Part shown: positions 1 through 11,770 of the stretch, piece after piece
Layout of the letters: each line of letters starts with the position of its first letter
Numbering within the stretch: the stretch's first letter is position 1
Source: Fremontodendron californicum
Taxonomy: Eukaryota; Streptophyta; Magnoliopsida; Malvales; Malvaceae
Direction of reading: 5' to 3'
DNA length: 64,000 nt
Assembly: GCA_030761205.1 (NCBI GenBank)
Contig: JAULJL010000002.1
Span: 22,051,010-22,115,009 of the forward strand
The notes under the pieces: model-generated
What the model was told of the DNA's origin: nothing
What the model saw: the letters and a program-made list of their open reading frames with translations, nothing else
Databases searched by the model: none
Program-made: the position numbers and the translations under genes

Positions 1-192
1 CACGAGGAAAGCAATCCCATCAAATTGAGAGGATTACTTTTATATATTGTAATAGATAGATAATAATATAATAATAATATTGATTTCATTCCATGTATAA
101 ATGCCTAATTAACAATAACATGCCAGCCAATGAATACAAGGATGAATCAAACATTTGAGCATTGACAGACAAGAAACCAAAAGTGTAGCTCC

Positions 193-512
193 AAAGCAGG
201 CCTTGAGTGTGTGGTGTGTGCGTTTATAAGGGATTTTGTGCTTAATAAAATTATCATGGTTTTGTTAAGTTGCGTGTTCCTTCACTGAACAAAAAGACAC
301 TAATGTGTGAGTAAAGAACGATGTGTGAAAGTGGGCTTCGGTGCCTTATCCGATTGTGGTGGTGTACGTCTGTTCCTTTACCCCACATCGGATCTTAAAG
401 TGTATGGTGTGTGCGTTTATAAGGGATTTCGCGCTTAACAAAATCACCATGATTTTGTTAAATAACGTATTCCTTCACTGGTAAAAAAAAAAAAAAAAAA
501 GCAGGCCCTTGA
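193..512 (+). mobile_element. SINE-like retroposed insertion with poly(A) tail
   Basis: The insert body runs from about 207 to an 18-base poly(A) tract at 483-500. It is bracketed by near-identical 13-15 bp direct repeats at 193-206 and 498-512 (core AGCAGGCC-TTGA, one extra C in the right copy), which look like target-site duplications. The body contains two copies of an 80-bp segment at 207-287 and 400-480, 193 bp apart and about 85% identical by eye. Flanking duplications plus a 3' poly(A) tail are the hallmark of LINE-mediated retroposition. I saw no clear pol III A/B boxes, so a retrocopied transcript is an alternative to a dimeric SINE. Confidence 0.6.
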
Positions 513-765
513 TTAGGCGTGTTGTTTTTGGTTTATATCATGATATATCATCTCCGGTCCACAACAGCATTTAAATTTAATCCAATCCGAGGTTGAGGGT
601 TAAGCTAAGATAACGCTAGCTGGCTCACACTAAATAAAGGGCAAACAAAACGTTTGTTAAAACCAACATGTAACATTATATTTACATTTATAATTACATG
701 TGTAAATGCCCACAATCTGCTTTGCTTTGCTTTGCTCTTTCTGTTTCTGTTTCTTCTTCTACTAC

Positions 766-772
766 TATATAA
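766..772 (+). promoter_or_regulatory. Probable TATA box of the GAT1_2.1-like gene
   Basis: TATATAA lies 108 bp upstream of the proposed ATG at 880. It follows a pyrimidine-rich stretch that includes a short (TTTGC)n run at about 719-735. This predicts transcription starting near 795-805 and a 5' UTR of about 80 nt. It is assigned by motif and spacing only. Confidence 0.5.
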
Positions 773-879
773 GCAGAATCTGAGATAGAAACAATCAACA
801 TCGATCAAGGAAACCAAATCAACAAAACTGTAATCTTCACCGCTGCCTGCCCCCATTCTAGGAGGTGCATTTTCTGGTT

Positions 880-1243
880 ATGGAGTCCACGGCTTCTGAT
901 ATCTCAATTATTCTTCCGAGGGTTCTAATCGTCTCCCGACGAACTGTTCGAAAGAATAAGTTTGTGGATTTTGTGGGTCCGTTCCGTTCCTTTCCTTGCT
1001 CTCTTGATTTCATATAATACATTTTTTTTCTTTGACATCTTATGCATTTCCAACATGAAATTGCCTGCATGCATGCATATAGATGTAAATTTTGGGTGAC
1101 ATTAGTACGTGTAATAGGCATAATAATGTTATATATTGACACTACTTAATAACACGCTTTCATTCATATAAATAGAAAGACTAAATTAATTATAAATTAT
1201 AAAAGAAATAACTTTGCACAGTATCAATTCTCTAATCTACATA

Positions 1244-1282
<39 letters not shown>

Positions 1283-2988
1283 ATTGCGTGAACCCTATGT
1301 GTTATAAAAGTTGTACTGGGAACGTCAGAAATTAAATTGGAAATTGGTTTCAACATATATACATGGCTGGCAAAATACTTACAAAATTAGTGAATTCTCA
1401 CTGGTACGATGTTTTTCCCCTTTTTGAGCAGGAGAATATCATCTAGATCTCATTATAAGCTATGGAGCAGTGCCTGTGATTGTCCCACGAGTGAATGGAG
1501 TCCACATGCTATTACAAAGCTTTGAGCCTATTCATGGTGTTCTTCTTTGTGAGGGAGAGGACATTGATCCATCCCTTTATGATGCTGAACTGTCTGATTT
1601 TTCAATAGAGGAAATTGAAGAGATTAGACAACTTCATGCAAGTGATACTTCCATTGACAGAGAGAAAGATACAATCGAGTTAAGGCTTGCTAAGCTCTGT
1701 CTTGAAAGGAACATACCCTATTTGGGCATATGTAGAGGGTCACAAGTCCTTAATGTTGCATGTGGAGGTACATTGTATCAAGATATAGAGAAAGAAATAT
1801 CGAAGGAAAGCTCAGAAGGGCAGAGAGTTGTTCATATGAACTACGAGAATTATGATGGGCATAGGCATGTGGTGAAGGTAGTCAAAAACACCCCTTTGCA
1901 TCGATGGTTTAAAGATTCTTTGGATGAAAATGAAATGGAAATCATGGTGAATAGTTATCACCACCAAGGTGTAAAGAAATTAGCTCAGCGTTTTGTGCCA
2001 ATGGCTTTTGCTCCTGATGGTTTGGTGGAAGGGTATTATGACCCTGATGCCTACAATCCTGATGAGGGTAAATTTATTATGGGGTTTCAGTTTCATCCAG
2101 AGCGAATGCGGCAACCAGATTCAGATGATTTTGATTATCCTGGATGTGCATCTGCGTATCAGGTATCACTAACTTTTTGTTCAGCTTTCTGTATAGATGT
2201 TGTCCTATGAATAAGTTCTGAAGCACAAGGGTATTCCTACCACTTACGTTTAGCACAAGTCATTGATAACGATCAGGATTCAGGATAGAGCTCTTAGGTT
2301 TTGAGTAATAAAACTTATAGTAGTACCTTAAATGAGAAGGGTATATATATATATACAAGTAATATGGTTGTTTTGTTATTATGCAGGAGTTTGTGAAGGC
2401 AGTGATTGCTTATGAGAAAAAACTTAGCAGCTCAGTTTCTGTGCCAAAAACTCTTCAGCTTAACCAGCAGGAGATAGAGAAGAAAAGAAAGATAGTTGTT
2501 CGAAGTTTCTCTATTGCAAGAAGCATCTATTGTTCGGGCAGCAGATTCAGTTCAGACCAAGAATCTGAACTGGAAGTCGGAGCCAATTTTCTGGAGGTTA
2601 GCAAAAATGATTAATTATTTGTCTTCAAGTCAGTTATTATTTTGGATTTTCCTGAAGTAAGTTTTGGTTCCCAATTCCTCTGCTCTTCTGACCCAAACTG
2701 AAATCCTGAAATGGTTACATTACATTCATGTGGCTGTAGGCAAACACTGCATTGAGTTTACAACAAGAGAAGAGGCTGAAGCAAATGGGTGCAACAGTAA
2801 GGAATGGTTCAATATATAAAGAAAGATTGAAGATGAATGAGGAGAGAGAGAAGGTTGCAAGGACTATAATGGGGAAGATGTCAATAGATCAACTATCTGA
2901 ATTGGATACACTTTACAAAATGATGTCCAAAATATGTTCGGAGGCCTTGGACAGAAAGCTCCAAGTCCTAGTGGATGTCGAAAACTGA
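880..2988 (+). CDS. GAT1_2.1: Class I glutamine amidotransferase-like protein (GAT1_2.1 / peptidase C26 type)
   Basis: Four exons at 880-976, 1432-2162, 2387-2596 and 2740-2988 join in frame to 1287 nt (428 residues). All introns are GT-AG. Exon 1 ends one base into a Gly codon that exon 2 completes, restoring the family sequence DFVGEYHLDL. The class I amidotransferase fold is clear. The nucleophile is Cys133 in YLGICRGSQ, and the His254/Glu256 pair lies in GFQFHPE. An LCEGEDIDPSLY motif near residue 70 is typical of the plant GAT1_2.1 group. Exons 3-4 encode a charged C-terminal extension of about 150 residues. In Arabidopsis, GAT1_2.1 is a nitrogen-responsive enzyme reported to affect glutamine metabolism and shoot branching; the same role here is inferred. 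The gene ends about 1.4 kb from the convergent DUF789 gene. The start is the first ATG giving the conserved ILPRVLIVSRR N-terminus. A possible poly(A) signal (AATAAA) is near 3295. Confidence 0.92.
1245..1280. repeat. (TA)18 microsatellite in GAT1_2.1 intron 1
   Basis: An uninterrupted TA dinucleotide run lies within the first intron (977-1431). It is probably length-polymorphic and usable as a marker. Confidence 0.95.
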
Positions 2989-4377
2989 TCTTTAACTTTT
3001 GCCCCCACTTTTCTCCCTTTTTAGTGGTTGTATTTTTATTTTGTTTCCTCGCATCCCAAATGAAGATGGTTAAAGAACCAGGAAAGCCTAAATTGTAATT
3101 CTGGGAGAATATTCTCTGAAACGAAGTGAAGGCAAATTTTATCTTGAACATTAGTAATTGGTCGGAGTTTACATTTTGCTGCTTCCTCAAACTCTCACCA
3201 AAATGGTTTGCTTCTTTGGATTGTTGAACATTGAATGCAAAAGGAATTGAATTTCAATCAAAGTTCAATGAGAGACAATGTTGTGTAAAATAAAAAATAA
3301 AAATTGATGAAAACTTGAATGTTGTTTCACATGATTTTCTCCAACCATGAAGTTGAAATTTTCGAAACTTTTGCAATAGCATAAATACGTCACCTAAAAA
3401 ATTGATCATCAATAAGGTTTGAAAATCACATATTTTAGACAAACCTGAAACATCTTAATTAAATAACCTGGAGTAGATTTCCAAGTCCAAACCAACAATC
3501 AACATTCATAAAGCTATTTACCGGACTCGGATGAGTTTCGAATATATGTCAAACATGAATATACTTAATTTTTAAAAAAAATCATATATTTAGAGAATCA
3601 TACCCCACATTCATATCCGAATGCTCAGTACTGAAATGATTCAGTGACAAAATAGCTCAAGAAGCAGAGTCGATGCCTTTTAAATTGATCACACTCAATG
3701 GCAGATCCTATCACATTGCTATAGATGACATTTCCATAACATCTGCATTACAATTAATGGTGAAACAAAGTGTAGAACAAATGCTAATCAAAGCATAGAA
3801 TATAGCCAAACAACAAGAAGCTAATATCGATTCTCTTAACACACCATTTTTCAGATATTAAATTAATAAACATTAGCATTACAATACATATCAGGGATAG
3901 CTCAAAGCCGGCACTTATACAACCACCCTACCAAAATCCCCTTTACAATGTCAAGTAAAACATGAAATCCTACATTTTGATCATCAGGACAAAAAAAATA
4001 AGGCCTGGTTTTTCGTAACTTATCCATAATTTAAAATTAAAACATGGTAAAAGAAAAGCAAGATGAAACTAACATATGCTGGTAGCAAGCAAAAACCACT
4101 TTCACACTGGCTCGACCTCAGCTTCTGAGTCTAAATTTTCTCCATTCACTTCCTCTATTATTGCAAAAGCTTAACTTCTTCACTTTCATCCAGAAGCATT
4201 CTGTGTCAGAAATTTTTTTTTCAAGTTCTTTTATGAATTATTATTACAAATGACAATTACCCCTAACTGAACTTTTGACCTTGACCTCCAAAACCAAGGT
4301 ATTATAATTTGACAAGTAATGTTTGCACTTCCCTTCTGGAATGATAGGAGTACTACCATTACAGAGATATCTGACAA
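2989..4377. other. Convergent intergenic region / 3' UTRs
   Basis: This stretch of about 1.4 kb lies between the 3' ends of two convergent genes. It should hold both 3' UTRs. No additional coding exon, RNA gene or mobile element is evident. Short ORFs here have low-complexity or AT-driven translations. Confidence 0.6.
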
Positions 4378-7300
4378 TCACCTGCGGCAGAAAAATATGA
4401 AATCTGGCTGATTGACCTGAAGAAGTCTCAACCAATTGTCAGCAGCCTGAAAGAGGTTGTTTGCCAAGTGACAATCACTTGTTCCATTAGGTGTCCACAA
4501 GCAACCCTTGAACTTGTACAACGCAAGACCAAAAACAGGCAACGACATCTTTGGAACATCATCCAAGTCATTGGGACATGTCACAACCGGTGCCTGAGCT
4601 CTTTGTCCACCTGAAATATAACAAGTTACAATTAAAGCAACAGATAAGATTTCTTTGCCAATACAGGGATGCTACCAAAACTTATGCAAGCACAAACTAT
4701 TACTGATTAATGGCAAATCTGCAAAACACCAGGTTATGCAATCAGCTACAAAAAGTTGCTATAAAAGACATTTTTATCCACAAAATTTTAACAAACGAAC
4801 TAAAAATAGGACTTCCTTAAAACAGAGCAAGATTTTCAGTAACTACTTTGAAGTCAAACAGCCGAAAACTTTTGAGGAAAAGTGACAAAGAGAAGAAGAT
4901 GCGACTCTTAAAACACTTAAAATTACTTTCATATTTTACAAGTAATTAGATAATAGACATAAATCATGAGAGACTCTCAAGCACCATTTGACAAAGTAAT
5001 TCACAAAGCTTGTTAGAAATGTAAAAGATTCACAATTACAAGAGAAAGCCAGAAAAGATCGCTCAACAAGAAAGCCTAGCATCATTCCCTAGTTCACACA
5101 CATTGAAAACAAAAAAGTTTTAAAATGAAATTCTATATTACCTCCTATGGGTGTATGAAGATAATGGTAAGTCAGAAAGCAAGCATCTAGATCTTTTAAT
5201 GTAGGTCCAGTAGGTATTCTGTAAATTGGATACCTACAAGAATTTCAGAATAAAATATCAGTCACGTATGCAAACACAAGTTTGAAAACAAATGTTATGT
5301 CAAGAAAAATAGATAATGATACCATGCCACAGAGATCCAGCTGGATGATAGTAAATCACAGCTTTTTAGTGTCTTCAGTTCAGGGAACCGGAAGGCCAGA
5401 TCTGCAATCTGTTACCACATAAGTGACAAAATTGAGAAAAGCATTGGTCCAGACATTAAACAACCTCCTGCTGTAAAAGAGAGAGAAGAGAGAAACACAT
5501 AACACGTATTAACCTTGTCGGCTAAAGGTTCTCGGCTATAAGGAGGGTCTCGCTCAAAATACTCAAAAATCAAACAACTTCGAGAATTGACAGATTCACC
5601 CTCATCACTAGATAAGTCTTCTTGAAGTATCTGCTGATCTCCCATGGACAATCTATCCATCCTAAGAGAAATCTCACTTGCCATGTGGTGATTTCTTGTT
5701 TCTCTCAAAACATTTGAACCTCTTTCAGATTCACAATCACTACTACCATCACTGCTTGAGTCCCTGAAGTCACTATCACTGTCCTGACCTGGTTGCCTAT
5801 CATAAAGGGAATCAATAATTATTAAATATAACACAAAATACTTTGTAATATTTTACTTGATGCAAATATCAAACAATAACAATTTCTAACAAATACTGAG
5901 CCAAAAACAAATGGGAGCAACATCAAAATCATTTGCTTAGACCAAATCTATTTCTCAAGGCAGAATAAGGAGAGGAGGCAAAGGGGAAAAAAAAGAAGAG
6001 TGGGGGCAAAAATGGCTGCAAAGTCTGCATGAACTCTTAAGCTTGGTTTAGGTTAACAACAAATATAACCATGATGTCTACCATTTCAACTCTATATAGA
6101 GCCAACTTTTTATTGAAAAATGGGAAACAAAAAACAAATCACTGTGTTGATATTCTTACAAAAATACTCAAGTTCATCACTTATATTTAACACAGCAATT
6201 GATTCACTTCAAAATTGTCACCATAATACTCAGATGCTTTTGATTGAGCATGGGCATTTTTGCATTAAATAGGAACTGGGACACAACACAAAGGATTTTG
6301 CAACAGGAAGGACAGAGATAGGATTCATCAAGTCAAGAACTTATTTTCACCTTTCAAGAAAATGCTATAAAAGAAGTTAAAAATATTCTCGTTATCCTTA
6401 ACACTAGAAAAAGAAGGCTTAAACCAAAAGACCAACTAAATCCAGGTCATCCAGCACAGGAAATTTGAGACAATGCGAGTATAAGAACCAAACTCTCACA
6501 GTTATAGATTGTACGTAATTACATTCAAAGACGAGAATCATGCTTTAACTGGATAGATTGGAAAGGTGTTATTTTGGTTCAAACCAATCAGGAAGCCCTC
6601 AACATAGGAATATAACAATCATTCAAGCATAAAGAACCACTCAAAAAGCAATGGACTACACATCAAAATTGACAGTAAGAATAAAATCGTAAATTAAAGT
6701 TAATAATATCACATATATAGCTAACAAATGAGAACGAAAATCACAAAATAAACAAATTAAGTAGAACTAAATACTAATACCCTACAAGTTTAAAGTGTAC
6801 ACCAAATAAACTTCAATGCAAGCAATGTGTTATTTACCTGGACTTGGCAGACAACTTCATGGAATCCGCATATATTTGAATACCGGATAAATAAGGTACA
6901 TAATACTGAACAACAGAATCACAGTCATTCAAAATTAGTGGGACTCCTGCTCCATATGCACTCCACTCTTTGAATGACTCCCATAAATCATCTAACACGA
7001 AATATGGCTGAAATTCTCCATCACACGTCCGCCACCCTCTCATCTTCCTCTGCCACACCCATTTTCAAACATCAATCTCTCATTTTTTTTTTTTTAAAGA
7101 AATACTCAATCTCCTAAAATTTCCCTAAATTACACCCAAAATAGATTATTTACACATTTTTTTAAGTGATTTTCAGTTTCACTACTCGATAAACAGTATT
7201 AAATTAAAACATTCTTGTTTTTACTTCAAATTACAACAAACTCAAAAAATCTAGAATGAAAACTAATTTAAACCGAACAAATACAAAAACAATTAAAAAA

Positions 7301-7655
7301 TCCAAAAAAAAAATTATCATTTTGAGATTGAATAAACCTTAGATAGATAAAGTGCAGGTACGGAAGGCATGACCGAGTCCAAAAACCGCTCTAAATTACT
7401 CAAAGGAGAAACAACCGGTCCAGAAGCGGGAACCAAAACCGGTTTAGGATGGTCAGTAGAACCAACCCCCTTCTCTGATTCCCGATTCACATGAGCGACC
7501 ACCGGTTTATCCTTTGATTGACTCGCCGTACCATCGCTTTGAGCTCTCCGTAGTTGATCGCTTTGATGGTTCTGATACGAGCTTCTCGCCTTGGCCGGAT
7601 TGTAAAACCGATCTTCTCCCCGAACTCTCCTGAATCCCAATCCTGTTCCCAACAT
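4378..7655 (-). CDS. DUF789 family protein
   Basis: Six exons on the - strand (7655-7338, 7049-6838, 5796-5514, 5408-5323, 5233-5142, 4610-4378) join to 1224 nt (407 residues) with consistent GT-AG phases. Exon 1 gives the N-terminus MLGTGLGFRR. The DUF789 core starts near residue 86 (SNLERFLDSVMP) and continues through MRGWRTCDGE, LWESFKEWSAYGAGVPL and VQYYVPYLSGIQIY. A Ser/Asp-rich acidic linker begins near residue 178. The core resumes with FEYFERDPPYSREPLADK, then a Trp/Tyr-rich stretch across exons 4-5, and ends at QPDFIFFCRR plus TGA. The function of DUF789 proteins is not established. From memory, Arabidopsis At1g15030 (DUF789) neighbours At1g15040 (GAT1_2.1), so the pairing looks like conserved microsynteny. 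The exon 2 acceptor could alternatively lie 6 nt later. Reading past the TGA by splicing into 4244-4377 is possible but less likely. Confidence 0.9.
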
Positions 7656-9454
7656 AACTAAAAATTCCTTTCGATTTCTTTTCTGTACTGAGAATTTGAA
7701 GTAATTGATTCCCTTTGCGGATCAAAGAAAAAGGATTGGAGAGAACTGAGAAGTGAAATGGGATCTAATTGGGAATGTGAAGGGCAAAACGGTCTATCTA
7801 ATTGAAAAAAAAAAAAAAAAGCAATTTGAAAGTTGAAAGGAAGATGGAAAGGAAGAGATGGGCTTAAAACATGCACCGAATAAATGGATGGGCGGAGGAA
7901 GAAGTTAGACAGCAATAAACAATTTCTTTTTTCTTTTTCTGTTTTTTATTATCCGTTTTTCTTAACGTTGTGATTTTTCAAATAAGGAAATAATTAAATG
8001 ATTCTGATTTTTTTTTTAATGTGAAAAGACATATTTAGCCTTTATTTCATTAATTATTTGTTTGTGCAAAATGGTAACTGATGGTTTTGGTATGGATATC
8101 TTTACAATAAAATATAGTAGCAATAAAGTAGCACCAGTAGTAGCAGATTTCGTCGACAAAACTATGAGTCACGCGCCTTTTCAGCCACGAACTAAACGCG
8201 CCATTTGCACAGCGGAACTAATTATAAACAAAAATAATTAGTGCTTTATTAAAAAATATATTTTTTTTTTAAAGAAAGGAAAAAACAAAATTAGAGATTT
8301 TTAATTATTTATTTTAAAGTTAAAAGATAAATTCATCACCATATTATAGTTGAATATTAATATTTGTTATTGTACTTTTGAAATTAAGAATAAATTTATC
8401 ATTATATTTTAACTCAATATTGAGTTTTATCATTTTATTTTTGTTTCATTGAATTTTATCATTAAATTTTAATTTTTCATTGAATTTTTTCTATCAATTT
8501 TAATTTTGAATGATTTAAAAATAAAATTTAATAAAAAAATAATATTCTTTGAAATATTTTATTTTATTTTAATAATAATAATAATAATAATAATTAATTA
8601 ATTAATAAAAAATATTAAAAAAATTAACATAGAATGTGTATTTTATAAAAGATTAAACTTAACTTTTTTTTTCTTTTCCAGTCTTTTTTTATAAAATAAA
8701 AGTTTTATATTAATTTTTAATATTTTTACTAATTAATTTATTATTATTAATTATTACAAATTTATCCTTTAATCCTTTATTTTTATATTTTTAAAAGTGA
8801 AAAAGGAAATTAAAAGAAGTTTAATGAAAGTATCCAAATTTGTAAGAAAAGAAAGAGTAGGTAAGAAATCAACTTATTTGAATTTTTTAAAGTTAATGAA
8901 TTTAAGAGCTTGCTTAATATGATAAAATAAAGATATTTTATCAACAAAAAGATATTATATGGCTTTTATTACTCTTTTGTGCACACGGCATTTTATTTAT
9001 TTACTTAAGAAAGAAGATTCAAATCTTGCTGACAAAAAAAAAAACCTTGAAACTTATCCTATACTAGGGAAAAAAAATCTCACTTCGTCGAGATATTTTA
9101 AAATTTTTTAATTAATTAATAATAATAAATATATTTTATTTTATATTTTATTAAATAATTATTATTTATTTAAATATTTTATTTTAAATTATATTAATAT
9201 AATAATATTTTTTAATTATGAAAATTAAATTTATGATAATTGTCTATTTATAAATTACATAATACAAATGCATTTTCAAATGTTATTTATATGTATTTTT
9301 GAAAAATATTTAGAATTTATTGTATAATATATATTTATTTATAGGAGGTAAAAAATAATAAATGAAAAATAAGAAAATAAAATCATGATTTGTATTTTAT
9401 TCTCTTGTAAAATCGATTTTCTCACATAGGTTAGCAGATTTTTTTTTTTTAACT
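7656..9454. other. AT-rich intergenic region with upstream sequence of the DUF789 gene
   Basis: The right flank of the DUF789 gene (7656 to about 8100) should hold its 5' UTR and promoter. I could not place a convincing TATA box. From 8210 the sequence becomes extremely AT-rich, with degenerate repeats of an ATTTTATCATT-like phrase at 8320-8480 and a run of ATA trinucleotides near 8570. No gene is seen. Confidence 0.6.
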
Positions 9455-10680
9455 TTTTTTCCTAAGCGAGTAGGGTATGGATCCTAAATCAACCAGCGAG
9501 TCAACGTACTGACCAATCCTTTTAAATACATCATTTAAAATAAAAATAATTAATAAAATAAATTTATTTATTTACTTTTTTCGGAGCGGGTTGAGACACG
9601 GATCTAAGTCGACCCTCGAGTCAACGTGCGGATTAACCCCTTTAAATATATCATTTAAAATTTAAAAATATATATATATATAATAAAAAAATTTCCAGAG
9701 CGGGTCGGGTACGGATCCTAAATCGACCCACGAGTCAACGTGCGGACCAACCCCTTCAAATACATTATTTTAAATTAAAAAAATAATTAATAAAATAATT
9801 TTTATTTTTTCCCAAAACGGTGTGTACAGATCCTAAGTCGACACGTGAGTCAACGTGCGGACCAACCTCTTTAAATACATCATTTAAAAAATAAAAAACT
9901 AAAAATAATTAATAAAATAAATTTCTTTTTTAATTTTTTCTAAGCGGGTCGAGTACGGATCCTAGATCAACCAGCGAGTTAACGTGCGAATCAATCCTTT
10001 TAAATATATCATTTAAAATTAAAATTAAAATAATTTTTTTTCCGAGACGGTCGGATACAATCTTTAATCGATCTGCGAGTCAACGTGCGGACCAATATTT
10101 TTAAATACATCATTTAAAAATAAAATTTAAAATAATTAATAAAATAATATTTTATTTTATTTCGAGTGAGTCGGGTACGGATTCTAAATCGACTCGCAAA
10201 TCAATGTACGGACGAACCCCTTTAAATATATCATTTAAAATAAAAATAATTAATAAAATATTATTTTAATTTTTTTCCCGTCAGGTACGAATCCTAAATC
10301 AACCCATCAGTTAACGTGCGAACCAACCTCTTTAGATACATCATTTAAAAATAAAATAAATAATTTTTTTTTTATTTTTTTCCTCAAGCGGATTAGGAAC
10401 GAATCCTAAATCGACCCGTGAGTCAACGTGCGGATCGACCTTTTTAAATATATCATTTAAAATTAAAATATCCGCGTGCGGATCAATCTCTTTAAATACA
10501 TGATTTAAAAGTAAAAAACTTAAAATTAAGAAAAATAAAATAAAATAATTAATAAAATAAATTTATCTTTTAATTTTTTTTCCAAACGGGTCGAGTACGG
10601 ATCCTAAATCGACCCTCGAGTCAATGTGCGAACCAACCCCTTTAAATATATCATTTAAAAATAAAATAAAAATCTAAAAA
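9455..10680. repeat. Tandem array, about 115-bp monomer, 10-11 copies
   Basis: A unit recurs with cores near 9466, 9584, 9698, 9816, 9942, 10044, 10166, 10277, 10384, a partial near 10470, and 10585. Each unit has a GC-rich core (around GTCGGGTACGGATCCTAAAT followed by CGAGTCAACGTGCGGACC) and an AT-rich tail containing AAATACATCATTTAAAA. Spacing is 100-125 bp. Copies differ by about 10-25% and by indels in the AT tails, so this is an old minisatellite or short satellite patch. No ORF spans it. Confidence 0.85.
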
Positions 10681-10736
10681 ACTTTTTAAAAAAAACTAAA
10701 AAAATAGTGGGACCTATTATTTTATTATTATAAAAA

Positions 10737-10845
10737 GATTAAATTATCCCTAACCTAATTCAAAAATACCACTTGAGTCCTTTGTATCAAAAAGAAAAAG
10801 ACTAAATTATCCTTAGCCTAATTCAAAAATACCACTTCAGTTCTT
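10737..10845. repeat. 62-bp tandem duplication
   Basis: Two copies of a segment containing TAATTCAAAAATACCACTT start at about 10737 and 10799 and differ at a handful of bases. The pair directly follows the 115-bp array and may have arisen by the same replication-slippage process. Confidence 0.75.
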
Positions 10846-11084
10846 AGAACTCAAAAATAATTATTAGTAGATATCAATAAGAGATTGTCTTATATTATTA
10901 TTTTTTTTATAACTAAAGTTGCCGAAGAATGAGTTTTGATCCAGAAAATAAAGAGTTCAATAGTCTATTAATGGATCATATTGGCAGATTAATTTATATT
11001 AACGTTATTCTAAAAATAAATTTTTAGGCATCCATTATATAATGCCATTTCATATTTTTTTTAAAGTATGATTAATCATTTGAA
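10846..11084. other. AT-rich intergenic spacer
   Basis: Nothing supportable is seen in this stretch. Confidence 0.5.
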
Positions 11085-11770
11085 GAATTTTGGTATTTAT
11101 ATTTTTCGAGATTTGAAATTCCGGTCCAATCTTAAATGACTCTACTAATGATGTGGACAATGACTTACTAACGTGGCATTGACTTTGCTTATATGGCGAA
11201 CTTCACCAGCAATTTTGTTTGGGCAGCTGATGATAGGAAATAATTTCTCATGACTTGTCAGCTTGGAGATATTAGTCCATGTACTTATGTCAAAATGATT
11301 TGAAGAATTTTGGTATTGTATTTTTTGGGATTTGAAATTTTGATCTAATCTTAGGCTCCATTTGTTTTGCGAAAATAGGCTTCCAAAAAATACTTTTTGA
11401 AAAATGCTCATATTTTCCTGAAAATTAGAGATTTTTTTTTTTTTTGGATGACTCAATGAAATATATTGACTGATTAATAAAAAAATAAGATACCCTTTTC
11501 TTGAAATTATTGTAGAGGGATTAAATTCGCATTTTTGTATAACTACGGAGACTAATAGCACAATTTGATCATCCAAGCTAACAAGTCACGTAAAAAAAAA
11601 ATTCACACGTCATATAAGTAAAATCAACGTCACGTCAGTAGGTCAATATCCACCATCAATACACTTAACGGTGAAAAATATACTTCGTTTAAGATTATAC
11701 TAAAATTTCAAATCTTAAAAAAAATATACCAAAATTTTTCAAATAATTGTAGATAAACTAAATATGCATT
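11085..11770. mobile_element. Foldback (long inverted-repeat) non-autonomous DNA element
   Basis: The left arm (about 11085-11280) and right arm (about 11575-11770) are imperfect inverted repeats of roughly 190 bp. Both carry, in the same order and opposite strands, a GAATTTTGGTAT-like block, a GATTTGAAATT block, a (T)GACTTACTAACGTGGCATTGA-like block and GACTTGTCAGCTTGG. A second direct copy of the terminal block sits inside the left half at 11296-11353. Long terminal inverted repeats without a transposase ORF fit a foldback or Mutator-like non-autonomous element. I could not define target-site duplications or exact ends. Confidence 0.55.

Noticed and set aside
858..1142. Antisense ORF over GAT1_2.1 exon 1
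   Set aside because: It shadows the real first exon, which joins perfectly to exon 2 and restores the family sequence.
4244..4435. Possible extra 3' exon of the DUF789 gene
   Set aside because: A GT follows the last coding bases, but the TGA directly after FFCRR gives a family-typical end and no downstream acceptor with conserved sequence was seen.
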